From the NCBI RefSeq assembly GCF_000170835.1, contig NZ_ABCP01000002.1, forward strand, positions 310,001 to 374,000: a stretch of 64,000 nucleotides of DNA, in the 5' to 3' direction. Shown piece after piece: positions 20,338-28,975 of this stretch (the stretch's first letter is position 1; each line of letters starts with the position of its first letter). The notes under the pieces were generated by a model. That model was given only the letters and a program-made list of their open reading frames with translations. It was not told where the DNA came from and made no database searches. A program made the position numbers and the translations under genes. The stretch comes from Marinobacter algicola DG893 (GTDB taxonomy: Bacteria; Pseudomonadota; Gammaproteobacteria; Pseudomonadales; Oleiphilaceae).

Positions 20338-21090
20338 TCAGAGGTTCTGCAACAGTCGTGCCGAAGCCTCGGCATTCTCGTTGGCGGTGGTCATTATCTT
20401 CACCTGCATTTCGTACTGACGGGACAACTGCAGGTTGGAGATCATCTCTTCCACGGCGTTCACGTTAGAGCTCTCCAGAAATCCTGACGCGACGCGCATC
20501 GTGGCATCCGGCGGCTCCGGACCATCCAGCGCCTGGTCCGCCTTGCGACGAATAAATCCGTCTACGCCTTTTTCCAGCGCGTCCCGGGGAGGGTTCACCA
20601 GCTTCAGTCGATCCACTTCAACCAGCTGATCCGGCGGACCGCCAACAGGAACCACGGAAATGGTTCCATCCGCGCCAATCTGCACGTTATCGAACGGCGG
20701 CAGTGCCACCGGTCCGCCATTCCCCATGACCATCTCTCCGCTGGAGAGACGCATCAGGCCATTGACGTCGATCTGCATGCTGCCGGAACGGGTGAATACT
20801 TCCTCGCCCTGCTGATTCTGCACGGCCAGCCAGCCATCGCCCTCAACGGCAACGTCCAGCTTGCGACCAGTGTCCATCAATGCACCGGCGGACAGGTCTG
20901 TTCCAGGCCTCTCGGCCATGGCATAGGCACGGGTGGGATGGTGCTCACCAAAAACGGGCATACTGCGGGCCTGGGCGAAATCCGCCTTGAAACCGGTGGT
21001 ACTGACGTTGGCCAGGTTATTGGCGTGGGCGCGCTGGGACAGCATGTTCTGCTTGGCGCCGGACATTCCTAGATAGAGGGCTTTGTCCAT
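20338..21090 (-). CDS. flgF: Flagellar proximal rod protein FlgF
   Basis: Rod subunit, 250 residues, beginning MDKALYLGMSGAKQNM with the NNLANVSTTGFKADFAQ motif and a C-terminal helix SSNVNAVEEMISNLQLSRQY. First gene of the second flagellar transcript, behind its own sigma-54 promoter. The ribosome site GGCAGGAG lies 11 bases before the ATG and can pair with an upstream segment (see findings). Confidence 0.96.
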   Translation of the reverse strand: MDKALYLGMSGAKQNMLSQRAHANNLANVSTTGFKADFAQARSMPVFGEHHPTRAYAMAERPGTDLSAGALMDTGRKLDVAVEGDGWLAVQNQQGEEVFTRSGSMQIDVNGLMRLSSGEMVMGNGGPVALPPFDNVQIGADGTISVVPVGGPPDQLVEVDRLKLVNPPRDALEKGVDGFIRRKADQALDGPEPPDATMRVASGFLESSNVNAVEEMISNLQLSRQYEMQVKIMTTANENAEASARLLQNL

Positions 21091-21140
21091 GGGAAAACTC
21101 CTGCCGGAATATTGACTGTTTCCAGTCTTTCCAATGTTCT

Positions 21141-21156
21141 AGCAGGAGTTGTGCCA
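21141..21156 (-). promoter_or_regulatory. Sigma-54 promoter of flgF
   Basis: TGGCACAACTCCTGCT on the minus strand: the -24 element TGGCAC is perfect and the -12 GC is at the correct spacing (12 bases from GG to GC). The expected start site is about 40 bases upstream of flgF. Polar flagellar class III genes in pseudomonads and vibrios use such promoters with an FleR/FlrC activator. Confidence 0.8.
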
Positions 21157-21172
21157 TGTTCACATTTCAGGA

Positions 21173-23071
21173 TTAGCGGAGGTTGATCACCGTCTGGGTA
21201 ACGGCGTCGGAGGTCTCGATCGTCTTGGCGTTGGCCTGGTAGTTACGCTGGGCAATGATCAGGTTTACCAGTTCCGCCGACAGGTCCACGTTGGACTCCT
21301 CGATGGAGCTGGCCTTGATCGACCCCAGAGTTCCGGTATCAGGCGCACCAATAATCGGCTGGCCGGACTCGAAGGTTTCAACCCAGGTGGTTTCGCCCAC
21401 CGGCGAAAGACCGTTGGTATTGTTGAACGAAGCCAACGCGACCTGGCCCAGGGACTGGGATTGACCATTGGTGTACCGGGCAAACAGAACACCCTGATCC
21501 GACACATCGAGGCCCGACAGCCTACCGGTGGCATACCCGTTCTGACGCTGGTCGTTCACCCCAAAGTTGCTGCCGTACTGGGTGGTATTGCCGAGGTCCA
21601 GCACGAACGCCGAAGTGGTCGGGGGCTCTGGAATGGGCGTGGTGATATTGTCACCCGGTCCTGGAGGGCCATCTGCGCCGTTCGGCGTGCCGTCGGCATC
21701 TTTCGGCGTCCAGTCGCTGATCAGAATCTCGCCATTGGGATCACCGTTCACGGACTGCAACTCCCCGTCCTGATCGAAGCGAGCCTGGTAGGGGTTCTGA
21801 TCGGTACCGGCCACGAATTCACCGTCGATCTGCAGGTAGACGGACCACTCACTCACACCCACACCATTACCAGGAGCGGGTTGCTTCACGTAGAACTGGG
21901 TCATCTCGTGAGAGTTGCCAAGGCTGTCGTAAACGGTGGTCGATGTTGCGTGGTTGTAGGTACGCTGATCCAGCGGATTGAACTGGTTGGTGATCTCAAT
22001 ATTGCGCGCGTTCCATGAATCCGTAAGGTTCGTGGCACCGCTGGTTGACGCAATATCGGTAATCTCCCGATCGGCCTGTGGCCTCACCGTGCCAACGGTT
22101 GTCTCCGGCGCCTGGTTCGGGCCGTCGCTGGTAAAACCGGCGGTGACGTTGTTGCCGCGGTTGTCGATCAACCTCAGGTTACCGCCTGTGAGTGACGCCG
22201 AAATCGTCGGCGCCTGGGCGTTGTTAATCGCACTGACCAGCGAAGCAGCATCGGTCACACCCGTCGTATCCACGGGCACAGTAACGCCACCTACCGCAAG
22301 GTCAAAACTGAAGTTGCCAGCCGCAATGGCGGCGTTCAAATCCGCCTCGGACATCCCCTCATAGGTAGTGGTTGCGGAGGCAGAAAGACCGTCCTGCCCA
22401 TTGAGCACATCCACAACGTCAGCCGCTGAGAAATCCGTCGCTCCCGCAGCGTTGATGGGTACGCTCACTACACTGCCATCTGCGTAGGTGATTTCGAAGG
22501 TTTCAGAGGGAAAGCCAGTGGCTCCGGCGGGGGCCGTATAGTCGCCCATATCAGCAACACGGCGCTCCAACACGGTTTCCCGGGAATCCAGGTTCAGGTC
22601 CGAGCGCAGATTCGTGGTGCGGCGAGGAGCCAGGTTATCGGTTTCAATCTGCAGGTCACCACGAATACCGGAGAGGTTGCCGTCATCATCGGCCACGAAG
22701 CCCTGCACGCGCATGTTCTGGTTGTTGGTGACAAAGCCGTCTTTGTCGATACCGAACTGGCCGGCACGGGAGTACCGCACCTCACCGCCGTTGTTAAGCA
22801 CAAAGAAGCCGTCGCCGTTGATGGCAAGGTCCAGGCCGTTGTCAGTAAAACTGATATTGCCCTGCCCGAAGTTCTGTTTCACATCCTGTACCCGTACACC
22901 ATCCCCAATCGGATTGGTGCCGGCACTCAGGAAGCCACTGGCGTACAAATCGCCAAACTGCGCCTGACTGCTCTTGAAACCAACTGTGCTCGCGTTGGCA
23001 ATGTTGTTACCGGTGACATCCAGATCCACCGATGACGCCCTTAAGCCGCTAAGACCTGTATTAAAAGCCAT
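21173..23071 (-). CDS. flgE: Flagellar hook protein FlgE, long form
   Basis: Structural subunit of the hook. Conserved N-terminus (MAFNTGLSGLRASSVDLDVT, NNIANASTVGFKSSQAQF) and C-terminus (ESNVDLSAELVNLIIAQRNY). At 632 residues it is much longer than the roughly 400-450 of many hook proteins; the extra length lies in the middle and is rich in Ala, Thr, Gly and Asp, as expected of enlarged surface-exposed D2/D3 domains. It follows flgD by 26 bases. Confidence 0.95.
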   Translation of the reverse strand: MAFNTGLSGLRASSVDLDVTGNNIANASTVGFKSSQAQFGDLYASGFLSAGTNPIGDGVRVQDVKQNFGQGNISFTDNGLDLAINGDGFFVLNNGGEVRYSRAGQFGIDKDGFVTNNQNMRVQGFVADDDGNLSGIRGDLQIETDNLAPRRTTNLRSDLNLDSRETVLERRVADMGDYTAPAGATGFPSETFEITYADGSVVSVPINAAGATDFSAADVVDVLNGQDGLSASATTTYEGMSEADLNAAIAAGNFSFDLAVGGVTVPVDTTGVTDAASLVSAINNAQAPTISASLTGGNLRLIDNRGNNVTAGFTSDGPNQAPETTVGTVRPQADREITDIASTSGATNLTDSWNARNIEITNQFNPLDQRTYNHATSTTVYDSLGNSHEMTQFYVKQPAPGNGVGVSEWSVYLQIDGEFVAGTDQNPYQARFDQDGELQSVNGDPNGEILISDWTPKDADGTPNGADGPPGPGDNITTPIPEPPTTSAFVLDLGNTTQYGSNFGVNDQRQNGYATGRLSGLDVSDQGVLFARYTNGQSQSLGQVALASFNNTNGLSPVGETTWVETFESGQPIIGAPDTGTLGSIKASSIEESNVDLSAELVNLIIAQRNYQANAKTIETSDAVTQTVINLR

Positions 23072-23097
23072 ACTTCACCTCTTGAATTTCACCGGTA

Positions 23098-23772
23098 TCA
23101 ATTAATCTGCTGAACATCTTGCAGGGCGATCGAGCCCATCCCCGCCAGGTTCAGAGTAATGCTGCCACCCTGCCCCAGCGACACACTGTCGACATTGGCA
23201 CTGACCATGGTGCCCAGTTGCTCAAGCCCGCCGGGGTATGAAGCTTCTGCCACCACCTTGTAGCGTCCTGGTGGCAAACTGTTGCCGTTGCCATCCTTGC
23301 CGTCCCAGTTGAACGCTGTCTGGCCTGGCTGCTGCTCTCCCATATCGATTTGCCGTACCCTTTCACCGGACTCATTCTCAATGGATATCCTCAACCCTGA
23401 CGTGGTGGCCGGAACCGACACGTTGCCGGAGATTTCACCGTCCGCACCGAGCACACCAATAGATGACGGTGCCAACACCGTACGCCCGACCATTGCGGAG
23501 GCCTGCAGTGCCTGGGTGGACCGGAACTGGCTGGCCATGTCGTCGACACTGCCGGACAGGCTCTGCATTTCTTCCAGGGAGCTGAACTGCGCCAGCTGGG
23601 AGATGAATTCGCCATTATCCTGCGGCTCAAGAGGGTTCTGGTTCTTGAGCTGCGCGATCATCAATTCCATGAACTCGTTCTTGCCAAGCTCGCTTCCCTT
23701 GGCCGTCTGCTCCTGCTGTAGCCGAAATTTGCTCAGCACATCCGAGGCGTCTGCCGGGTTAACTGCGCTCAT
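23098..23772 (-). CDS. flgD: Flagellar hook cap protein FlgD
   Basis: Scaffold that caps the growing hook. 224 residues with the FlgD N-terminal motif LGKNEFMELMIAQLKNQNPL, then a tudor-like/FnIII C-terminal region containing FNWDGKDGNGNSLPPGRYKV. Lies between flgC and flgE. Confidence 0.96.
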   Translation of the reverse strand: MSAVNPADASDVLSKFRLQQEQTAKGSELGKNEFMELMIAQLKNQNPLEPQDNGEFISQLAQFSSLEEMQSLSGSVDDMASQFRSTQALQASAMVGRTVLAPSSIGVLGADGEISGNVSVPATTSGLRISIENESGERVRQIDMGEQQPGQTAFNWDGKDGNGNSLPPGRYKVVAEASYPGGLEQLGTMVSANVDSVSLGQGGSITLNLAGMGSIALQDVQQIN

Positions 23773-23790
23773 GATTCAATCCTCGCTCGG

Positions 23791-24240
23791 TTACTGCTGA
23801 CCCAGGGTCAGGATGCGCTGCATCATGGATTTGGCGCTGTTCATAATGTCCACGTTCATCTGGAAGCTGCGCGACGACGACATCATGTCCGCCATTTCCT
23901 CAACCACGTTGACGTTGGGATAGAACACGTACCCATCTTCGTTCGCGGCGGGGTGATCGGGCTCGTAGCGCATCTGTAACTCGGCGTCGCTCTCGACGAT
24001 GCCTTCGACCCGGACGCCTGCACCCGGGCCTGTGTCGCTTCCAAACGCCAGGCTCTGCTGAGACGGATTCAACATGGACTGCTGTATTGCCGCAAAAACA
24101 GGCTTACGGGCGCGATAGGTCTGGTCCGTACTGGAACTGGCGGTCTCAGCATTCGCGATGTTGGACGCAGTGGTGTTCAGCCGCAGCGACTGGGCTGTCA
24201 TACCGGAACCGGCGATGTCGAAAATATTACCCAGAGACAT
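23791..24240 (-). CDS. flgC: Flagellar proximal rod protein FlgC
   Basis: Rod subunit, 149 residues from MSLGNIFDIAGSGMTAQSL; a start five codons upstream is less likely. Has LNTTASNIANAETASSSTDQ and the C-terminal NVNVVEEMADMMSSSRSFQM signatures. Confidence 0.95.
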   Translation of the reverse strand: MSLGNIFDIAGSGMTAQSLRLNTTASNIANAETASSSTDQTYRARKPVFAAIQQSMLNPSQQSLAFGSDTGPGAGVRVEGIVESDAELQMRYEPDHPAANEDGYVFYPNVNVVEEMADMMSSSRSFQMNVDIMNSAKSMMQRILTLGQQ

Positions 24241-24274
24241 GATGGTGCTCCTCAATTAGTGGCTGCGCCCAGTT

Positions 24275-24673
24275 TTACTGGCCAGAGAGTGCCTTTTTGA
24301 TACCTGAAACCTTTCCGTCCAGGAACTGGAAACTGGCCTGGTAATCCATGGCGTTGCGCATGAAGCGGGTCTGCTCCTGCTGGGCATCCACCGTGTTTCC
24401 GTCCACAGAGGGCTGGTGAGGTACCCGATAGAGTAATTCGCTGTCGGCACCCATGGACGAGGTGTCCATGTGAGACTCGTGGGTACGGGTCATGCCGAAA
24501 CCACTCATGCTGTCCTGGGCCTTCTGCATCATCGCCTGAAAGTCCACATCCCGCGCTTTGTAGCCCGGGGTATCAGCGTTGGCGAGATTGTTGGCCAGCA
24601 CCTCCGCACGCTTTATCCTGCCTTCCAGGGCGTGCTGATGAATGCCTAATGCTTTGTCCAGGGAAATTGCCAT
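24275..24673 (-). CDS. flgB: Flagellar proximal rod protein FlgB
   Basis: Rod subunit nearest the MS ring, 132 residues, with LANNLANADTPGYKARDVDF and a C-terminal axial helix. First gene of flgBCDE, preceded by a sigma-54 promoter. Confidence 0.96.
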   Translation of the reverse strand: MAISLDKALGIHQHALEGRIKRAEVLANNLANADTPGYKARDVDFQAMMQKAQDSMSGFGMTRTHESHMDTSSMGADSELLYRVPHQPSVDGNTVDAQQEQTRFMRNAMDYQASFQFLDGKVSGIKKALSGQ

Positions 24674-24877
24674 AGTGCCTCCGATTCCTGCACACGGCGT
24701 TGGTCGTTTTGCCGTTTGTGCGTTCTTGCAGAGGTAAAAGCAATCGCAATGCCAGTTTTCAGGAGGTGTTGCGGTGTGCGGGCTGAGGCAGGTATCGGCT
24801 TATCAGAATCGTAAATTTAGGGCGGAAAGCGGCAAGGGATTTCCCCCGCGCCGGGGGCGGGGGCAACGGGGCGGCAA
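24674..24877. other. Regulatory gap between flgB and the nitroreductase gene
   Basis: About 200 bases without a gene. It holds the sigma-54 promoter of flgB and, next to the nitroreductase stop, a G- and C-rich stretch (24842-24876) that may serve as that gene's transcript end. No other feature was recognised. Confidence 0.6.
24739..24754 (-). promoter_or_regulatory. Sigma-54 promoter of flgBCDE
   Basis: TGGCATTGCGATTGCT on the minus strand: the GG and GC dinucleotides are 12 bases apart, as required. Against TGGCACGNNNNTTGCW only the C and G after TGGCA differ. The expected start is about 55 bases before flgB. Confidence 0.8.
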
Positions 24878-25435
24878 CTAGTGGGGCCAGCGCCTGACAA
24901 ACTCTTTGGGTTCAGGCCTGGGTATGCTGGGCTTGTTCGCACTGACACTGCCGGTATACAGGAACCCGGTTATGATCTCATTGTCCTGCAGCCCCAAGCC
25001 TCGCTTGATAGCTGGATCGTGCGCCATGGCACCGGTACGCCACATGCCTCCAAAACCGGCGGATTCAAGAGCCAGCAACAAATACCCCATCCCCACCGCG
25101 GCCGACATGGACTGCTCGATCTCCGGCACTTTGGGATGGGACTGGTAAGACGCAATGCCCACGATCACCATAGGCGCCCGCAGTGCCTTCTTGCAGCGTT
25201 TTTCCCGCTCCTTTTCCGAGGCGCCGTCGCCACAGGTGGTGGCAAACAATTCACCCAGGGCGTTCAATGCCTCGTCTCCCTCAATAATCAGGTACCGCCA
25301 GGGCCTCAGCAACGCATGGTCCGGCGCCCTCGCGGCGCAGGCAAAGGCATTTTCAAGCGTTGCCGGGTCCGGTGCTGGCGCCTCCAGGCGTGGCTCTGAA
25401 GATCGTTTTACCAGGGCTTCCATTACTGCTGTCAT
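24878..25435 (-). CDS. Nitroreductase family protein (YdjA-like)
   Basis: FMN-dependent oxidoreductase of the small nitroreductase fold, physiological substrate unknown. 185 residues with N-terminal LVKRSSEPRLEAPAPD, the AARAPDHALLRPWRYLIIEG flavin-contact region and ESAGFGGMWRTGAMAHDP. This pattern matches the YdjA subgroup. Monocistronic, facing away from the next gene. Confidence 0.85.
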   Translation of the reverse strand: MTAVMEALVKRSSEPRLEAPAPDPATLENAFACAARAPDHALLRPWRYLIIEGDEALNALGELFATTCGDGASEKEREKRCKKALRAPMVIVGIASYQSHPKVPEIEQSMSAAVGMGYLLLALESAGFGGMWRTGAMAHDPAIKRGLGLQDNEIITGFLYTGSVSANKPSIPRPEPKEFVRRWPH

Positions 25436-25593
25436 ATCGCCTCGCTGTGATTGATTTCAATACGTCAGTTCGGGCCAAACGACCGTATGAATTGTGGCAC
25501 GGATGGTTTACTGTTAGTCTTTAGTCTAAGTACTTTCCACTATCAGAGAGTACTATCTACCTTAAAAACGATAAGCGAGCCGGTAGACGCCCT

Positions 25594-25905
25594 ATGAGCC
25601 AACAGCAAACATTCCGCGATTTCGCGGACTTCTATCCGTACTACCTCGAAGAACATAGCGATGTGAACTGCCGCAGACTTCACTTCGTCGGCAGTCTACT
25701 GGTCATCCTCGTTGCACTCTACGCCATTGTAACGGCCAAGTTCCTCTATCTGTTGCTCCTGCCCCTCATCGGTTACGGGTTTGCCTGGATTGGCCACTAC
25801 GGTTTCGAGAAAAACCGACCCGCCACCTTTAAACACCCACTGTACAGCCTTATGGGCGATTGGGTGATGTTCAGGGACATGCTCATCGGGCGGATCCGTT
25901 TCTGA
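25594..25905 (+). CDS. Mpo1-like (DUF962) membrane protein
   Basis: 103 residues with two hydrophobic segments (about 30-52 and 53-70) and the conserved histidine-containing motifs EHSDVNCRRLHFVG and WIGHYGFEKNRPATFKHPLY. The yeast family member Mpo1 is an iron-dependent dioxygenase of 2-hydroxy fatty acid alpha-oxidation; whether this bacterial form does the same is unknown. Its TGA directly abuts the ATG of the adenylate cyclase, so both are one transcription and translation unit. Confidence 0.8.
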   Translation: MSQQQTFRDFADFYPYYLEEHSDVNCRRLHFVGSLLVILVALYAIVTAKFLYLLLLPLIGYGFAWIGHYGFEKNRPATFKHPLYSLMGDWVMFRDMLIGRIRF

Positions 25906-27342
25906 ATGATGAGCGCACCGATCGACCTGCGTAACGCCAGTACCAGTGCCAGCAAGGCCTCCGTACTTGACTCGCAGAACCATCCGATTGCCATCCCGCC
26001 CATGCCGGATTACAACGGTAGGATACTGGCGTATACGGCGACGGCTGGCATTATTGTCTCAGGCGTGCTGCAGGATGTCTTCGGCCTGTGGATGCTGTGG
26101 TTGCTTTCAGGCGCACTGACCTGGCCGCACATCGCCCACCAACTTACCCGGCGGACGTTTCTCCGTAACTCATCCCGTATTCGCCAGAAAATGCTGTTAA
26201 CGGATTGTGCCATCGGAGGCGGATTCGTCGGCTGCATTGGATTGATTGCCATACCCTCGGTCGCCGTCGCGCTGATGCTGATGTTCAGTTGCCTGATCGT
26301 GGGCGGCATCCGCCAGTGGCTGTTTGGCACCATGATCATGGCGGCTTGCGGCGCCATCGGCGTTGCCATTGTGGGCCCCGCCGAGTCGCTGCAATCGCCG
26401 ATGATCACCAGCATTATCGCGATCAGTGCCACCGGCCTCTATATCTGCGTGACTGCGTTCTACTCCCACCAGCAGGCCCGCGCGCTGATGATGGCAAAAA
26501 CCCAGATCCAGAATCAGCGGGAGCAGTCCATCGCCCTGTCCCACAAACTGTCCAAGTACCTGTCACCGCAGGTGTGGCAGTCCATCTTTACCGGTGAAAG
26601 GGACGTGCGGCTGGAAACGCAACGCAAGAAACTGGCCGTCTTCTTCTCCGATATCAAGGGTTTTACAGAACTCTCCGAAGAAATGGAGCCGGAAGCTCTG
26701 ACGGAACTGCTGAACCACTACTTCAACGAAATGTCGGAAGTGGCCCTCAAATACGGCGGCACCATCGATAAGTTCGTTGGCGACTCCATCATGATTTTCT
26801 TCGGCGATCCCACTAGCCGGGGACAGAAGGAGGACGCATTCGCCTGCGTGTCCATGGCGGTGGAAATGCGCAAACACATGAAAATCATGCGGCAGAAATG
26901 GCGCAGCCAGGGCATCAAAACACCACTGGAAATCCGCATGGGCATCAGCACCGGCTACACCACCGTTGGCAACTTCGGCGCCGAGAACCGCATGGACTAC
27001 ACCATCATCGGCAAGGAAGTGAACCTGGCCAGCCGCCTGGAATCCCTGGCTGAACCCGGTGAAATCCTGATCTCCTACGAAACCTTCTCGCTGATCAAGG
27101 ACCGCATCATGTGCCGCGACAAGGGCGAGATCACCGTGAAAGGCTTCGGCCGCCCGGTGTCCATCTACGAAGTGGTGGATTTCCGCCGCGACATGGGCCC
27201 CAACCGCAGTTTCCTTGAGCACGAACGCAGCGGCTTTGCCATGTACCTGGATTCGGAAAAAATCACCGAACGGGAGCGGGAATCCATCCTGTCTGCGCTT
27301 GAGGACGCCGCTGAGCGACTACGCCAGGAAGAAGATTCCTGA
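25906..27342 (+). CDS. Membrane-bound class III adenylate cyclase
   Basis: Makes cAMP from ATP. 478 residues. The N-terminal half carries about six transmembrane helices (residues 45-190) with no recognised sensor domain. A short linker leads to the catalytic domain (about 235-430): metal aspartates in FFSDIKGFTELSEE and FVGDSIMIFFGD, the adenine-specific lysine in IDKFVGD and aspartate in MDYTIIG, and transition-state residues in VNLASRLE. All catalytic positions are present, so it should be active as a dimer. The layout resembles CyaB/MASE2-type cyclases that feed Vfr/CRP signalling in pseudomonads. It abuts the Mpo1-like gene. Confidence 0.88.
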   Translation: MMSAPIDLRNASTSASKASVLDSQNHPIAIPPMPDYNGRILAYTATAGIIVSGVLQDVFGLWMLWLLSGALTWPHIAHQLTRRTFLRNSSRIRQKMLLTDCAIGGGFVGCIGLIAIPSVAVALMLMFSCLIVGGIRQWLFGTMIMAACGAIGVAIVGPAESLQSPMITSIIAISATGLYICVTAFYSHQQARALMMAKTQIQNQREQSIALSHKLSKYLSPQVWQSIFTGERDVRLETQRKKLAVFFSDIKGFTELSEEMEPEALTELLNHYFNEMSEVALKYGGTIDKFVGDSIMIFFGDPTSRGQKEDAFACVSMAVEMRKHMKIMRQKWRSQGIKTPLEIRMGISTGYTTVGNFGAENRMDYTIIGKEVNLASRLESLAEPGEILISYETFSLIKDRIMCRDKGEITVKGFGRPVSIYEVVDFRRDMGPNRSFLEHERSGFAMYLDSEKITERERESILSALEDAAERLRQEEDS

Positions 27343-27360
27343 CCGTTCCCGCCGTGACAT

Positions 27361-28179
27361 CTACTGCCTGATCAGCCGTGGCCCCACCGCCTCTTCCGGG
27401 TCGGTGCTGCGCCAGGGGTTGATATCAAGGCCACCCCGCCGAGTATAACGGGCGCAAACCGACAGCTTCTGCGGCTGACAACGGGTCATCAGGTCGGTAA
27501 ACATCGTTTCCACACAATGCTCATGAAAGTCCTGCTTCTGGCGAAAACTCACTATGTATTGCAGTAGCCCTGCCCGGTCCATCGCCGGACCGGTGTAGTC
27601 AATCAGCACCGTTGCCCAGTCCGGCTGGCCGGTCACCGGGCAATTGCTCTTCAGCAGGTGGGAACACAGTTTTTCCGACACCACCTCACCAGCCGCCTGC
27701 AGGCTGTCCGGGTTATAGTCGTAACCCACGGAGTCCACGTCCTCATCGTCGATCAGCACAAAGCCTTCCGGCCGACCGACCGCCCTCGCCCCCTGATCAA
27801 CACTGTGCAGATCTACCTGCACCGCGGCGCCGCTCGCGCTGGACAGGTCGCGGGCAATCACGTCCCGGACCTGGTCGGCAGAGGAAAACACTGTCTGGTT
27901 CAGGGAGTTCAGATACAGCTTGAGGGACTTCGACTCAATAATGGACGGCGACGCCGAAGGCACCCGGATTTCCGCCCAGGCCACTGCAGGCACACCACCG
28001 CTGCGCAACCAGGAAATCTCCCAGGCCTGCCACAGGTCTTCCCCGAACCACGGCCAGCGACCATCCTCCAGCCCGATGCGGCGACGGTTTTCCTCCCGTG
28101 CCACGGGAAACAGCAGTTGCGGATCGTAGGCATCCGGGTAGTCGCTGGACTTGCCCAGCGGGGCGTCAATAAGGGCCAT
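27361..28179 (-). CDS. queF: NADPH-dependent 7-cyano-7-deazaguanine reductase
   Basis: Reduces preQ0 to preQ1 in queuosine synthesis. 272 residues from MALIDAPLGKSSDYPD, the long (two-domain, E. coli) form. Substrate motif IIESKSLKLYLNSLNQ and the catalytic cysteine in KSNCPVTGQPDWA are visible. Longer upstream in-frame sequence overlaps the ABC permease and was excluded. Convergent with the cyclase gene. Confidence 0.95.
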   Translation of the reverse strand: MALIDAPLGKSSDYPDAYDPQLLFPVAREENRRRIGLEDGRWPWFGEDLWQAWEISWLRSGGVPAVAWAEIRVPSASPSIIESKSLKLYLNSLNQTVFSSADQVRDVIARDLSSASGAAVQVDLHSVDQGARAVGRPEGFVLIDDEDVDSVGYDYNPDSLQAAGEVVSEKLCSHLLKSNCPVTGQPDWATVLIDYTGPAMDRAGLLQYIVSFRQKQDFHEHCVETMFTDLMTRCQPQKLSVCARYTRRGGLDINPWRSTDPEEAVGPRLIRQ

Positions 28180-28201
28180 GATCAATCCTGGGAAACGTTC
28201 A

Positions 28202-28975
28202 TCAGTGACGTATGCCTTTACCGCGCGCCAACATGCGCAGGGAAATGGCAGACAGAATGGCAATAAACAGCAAAATCATACCAAGGGCAACGTAGGGATT
28301 AACATCCGACACGCCCAGAATACCGTAGCGGAAGGCATTCACCATGTAGAGTATCGGGTTGATCATCGACACCCCTTGCCAGAACCCCGGCAGCAGGTCG
28401 ATGGAGTAGAACACCCCGCCCAGGTACGTCAACGGTGTCAGAACAAACGTCGGCACAATGGAAATATCATCAAACTTGGTCGCGAGCATGGCGTTGATAA
28501 AGCCACCCAACGAAAACAGCGCCGATGTGAGGAACACCGTCAGGATGACCATTGGCAGATGATGGATCGACAGCTGCGTAAAGCCCAGGGACAGCAGCGT
28601 TACGATCAATCCAATGCCCAAGCCCCGGGACATCCCACCGGTCACATAACCGGCAAGGATCACCCAGTTTGGTACAGGTGATACCAACAACTCCTCAATG
28701 CTGCGCTGGAACTTCATGGAGAAAAACGACGACACCACGTTGGCGTAGGAACTGGTGATCACCGACATCATGATCAGCCCTGGAACAATGAACGCCATAT
28801 AATCGAAGCCGCCCATCACCCCAATGCGCGAGCCAATGAGGTTGCCGAAAATAATAAAGTACAGCGTCATGGTGACCGCCGGTGGCAACAGGGTTTGTGG
28901 CCATATCCGCATGAAGCGACGGATTTCACGGGTGACGATGGTTTTATAGGCAGTCAGCATCGCATCCGTTCTCAT
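28202..28975 (-). CDS. ABC-2 type transporter permease (YadH-like)
   Basis: Six-helix membrane subunit of an exporter. 257 residues; motifs FGNLIGSRIG, FIVPGLIMMSVITSSYANV and MKFQRSIEELLVSPVPNW are typical of the YadH/NodJ group. The start codon overlaps the stop of the ATPase gene by four bases. Substrate unknown. Confidence 0.88.
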   Translation of the reverse strand: MRTDAMLTAYKTIVTREIRRFMRIWPQTLLPPAVTMTLYFIIFGNLIGSRIGVMGGFDYMAFIVPGLIMMSVITSSYANVVSSFFSMKFQRSIEELLVSPVPNWVILAGYVTGGMSRGLGIGLIVTLLSLGFTQLSIHHLPMVILTVFLTSALFSLGGFINAMLATKFDDISIVPTFVLTPLTYLGGVFYSIDLLPGFWQGVSMINPILYMVNAFRYGILGVSDVNPYVALGMILLFIAILSAISLRMLARGKGIRH

